NCBI GenBank assembly: GCA_002887195.1
Contig: PJAB01000063.1
Span: forward strand, 1-49,175
Origin: Chrysochromulina parva
Lineage: Eukaryota; Haptophyta; Prymnesiales; Chrysochromulinaceae
Length of the DNA: 49,175 nucleotides
Reading direction: 5' to 3'
Shown: positions 48,696 to 49,175 of the stretch, in pieces
Position numbering within the stretch: the first letter of the stretch is position 1
Layout of the letters: each line of letters begins with the position of its first letter
Position numbers and translations under genes: made by a program
Notes under the pieces: model-generated
Database searches by the model: none
Seen by the model: the letters and a program-made list of their open reading frames with translations, nothing else
What the model was told of the DNA's origin: nothing

Positions 48696-49175
48696 ATGCC
48701 GGCCTTGCATTTTTTCTTGGCTTGGGCTTGCTCTGTGGCAGTCTCGAAGTTATCGACGCTGGAGGCCGACGCTCTAGGCCGTGATGCTTCGCCCGCCGAA
48801 GTGAGGATGGCTTCGAAGTATAACTCGTGCGAAGAAGTGAAGGCCGCCGGGGCCTGCGCACACCAGCTGGCGCAGCAGCATTGCAAGATTTCATGCAGCG
48901 CTGCCAAAGCGGTCCACTTTGTGTCTGCGGCTGCGGCAAAGCTTTCGGCAACGCCGACGGCGCACCACGAGCACCACCCTCAGCTTCAGCAACCGTTGCT
49001 CAACGAGCACACACTGCAAGCTGCACACGAAGGATCGGCGCCGCCGCCTCCGCGGGCGCGTCCACCGCCCGGGTGCAACCACGGGCACCATCCGCATCAT
49101 CCGCAAAAGTTGCCCGGAGGGCGCCACAACCACCATCCGCACCATCCGCACCAGCCGTACTCTTCCGATGGCTCC
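48696..49175 (+). CDS. secreted His/Pro-rich protein, 3' part beyond the window
   Basis: An ATG at 48696 opens 160 codons that run off the right edge without a stop. The N-terminus is a signal peptide (MPALHFFLAWACSVAVS). Residues ~47-75 hold a four-cysteine pattern (NSCEEVKAAGACAHQLAQQ, then HCKISC) that recalls the second half of a ShKT domain, although two of its six cysteines are missing. After this the chain becomes His/Pro-rich (HHEHHPQLQQP, PPPPRARPPPGCNHGHHPHH, HNHHPHHPHQP), which could bind metal ions or act as an extended wall segment. The reading frame, signal peptide and cysteine spacing favour this frame over the open frames on the minus strand. Confidence 0.6.
   Translation, partial: MPALHFFLAWACSVAVSKLSTLEADALGRDASPAEVRMASKYNSCEEVKAAGACAHQLAQQHCKISCSAAKAVHFVSAAAAKLSATPTAHHEHHPQLQQPLLNEHTLQAAHEGSAPPPPRARPPPGCNHGHHPHHPQKLPGGRHNHHPHHPHQPYSSDGS

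Overview
This is a GC-rich nuclear window from a flagellated eukaryotic alga. A haptophyte is the most likely lineage, but that is inference. The reasons are: short GT-AG introns of about 95-150 nt, all ending in gCAG; ciliary genes (an apparently intronless HYDIN homologue and a PIERCE1/FAP182-type protein); and a giant wall- or scale-type glycoprotein with SPPPP stalks and GCxDPxAxNY cysteine repeats. Genes lie on both strands with no operon logic. Several real genes are split by introns and had to be joined by eye.

Layout, left half. 185-1270 (-) is a DHRS1-like dehydrogenase, head to head with 1413-2411 (+), a mitochondrion-type LpxA acyltransferase. 2994-3860 (+) is a small coiled-coil protein. 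4641-10327 (-, two exons) is the giant proline-rich, cysteine-repeat type I membrane protein. 10950-11375 (-, two exons) is a small secretory or plastid single-span protein, head to head with 11525-12688 (+), a YWTD beta-propeller membrane protein. 12977-15109 (-) is a USP-type deubiquitinase, head to head with 15330-16078 (+, three exons), the PIERCE1-like ciliary protein. 16417-22017 (+) is a pseudokinase fused to a very long coiled coil. 22316-24256 (+) combines a degenerate methyltransferase-like region with a glycosidase-type propeller.

Layout, right half. 24257-26143 is mostly repeat-like, with a hairpin and two tRNA-like repeat copies. 26144-26581 (-) is a cysteine-rich orphan. 26974-30196 (-, two exons) is a raffinose-synthase/GH36 protein. 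30611-45181 (-) is HYDIN, about 4,856 residues, head to head with 45278-45784 (+), a small unknown protein. 46090-46839 (-) is an SRPBCC/START-like protein, 47072-48427 (-) is a GT37-like fucosyltransferase, and 48696 to the right edge (+) is the start of a secreted His/Pro-rich protein.

Functional themes. HYDIN, the PIERCE1-like protein and possibly the coiled-coil proteins point to the motile axoneme. The giant proline-rich protein, the fucosyltransferase, the glycosidase-type propeller and the edge ORF point to the cell surface and its glycans. The most unusual non-coding signal is a shared core of about 43-45 bp, flanked by pentamer arrays, found in opposite orientations 36 kb apart, each time upstream of a minus-strand gene.
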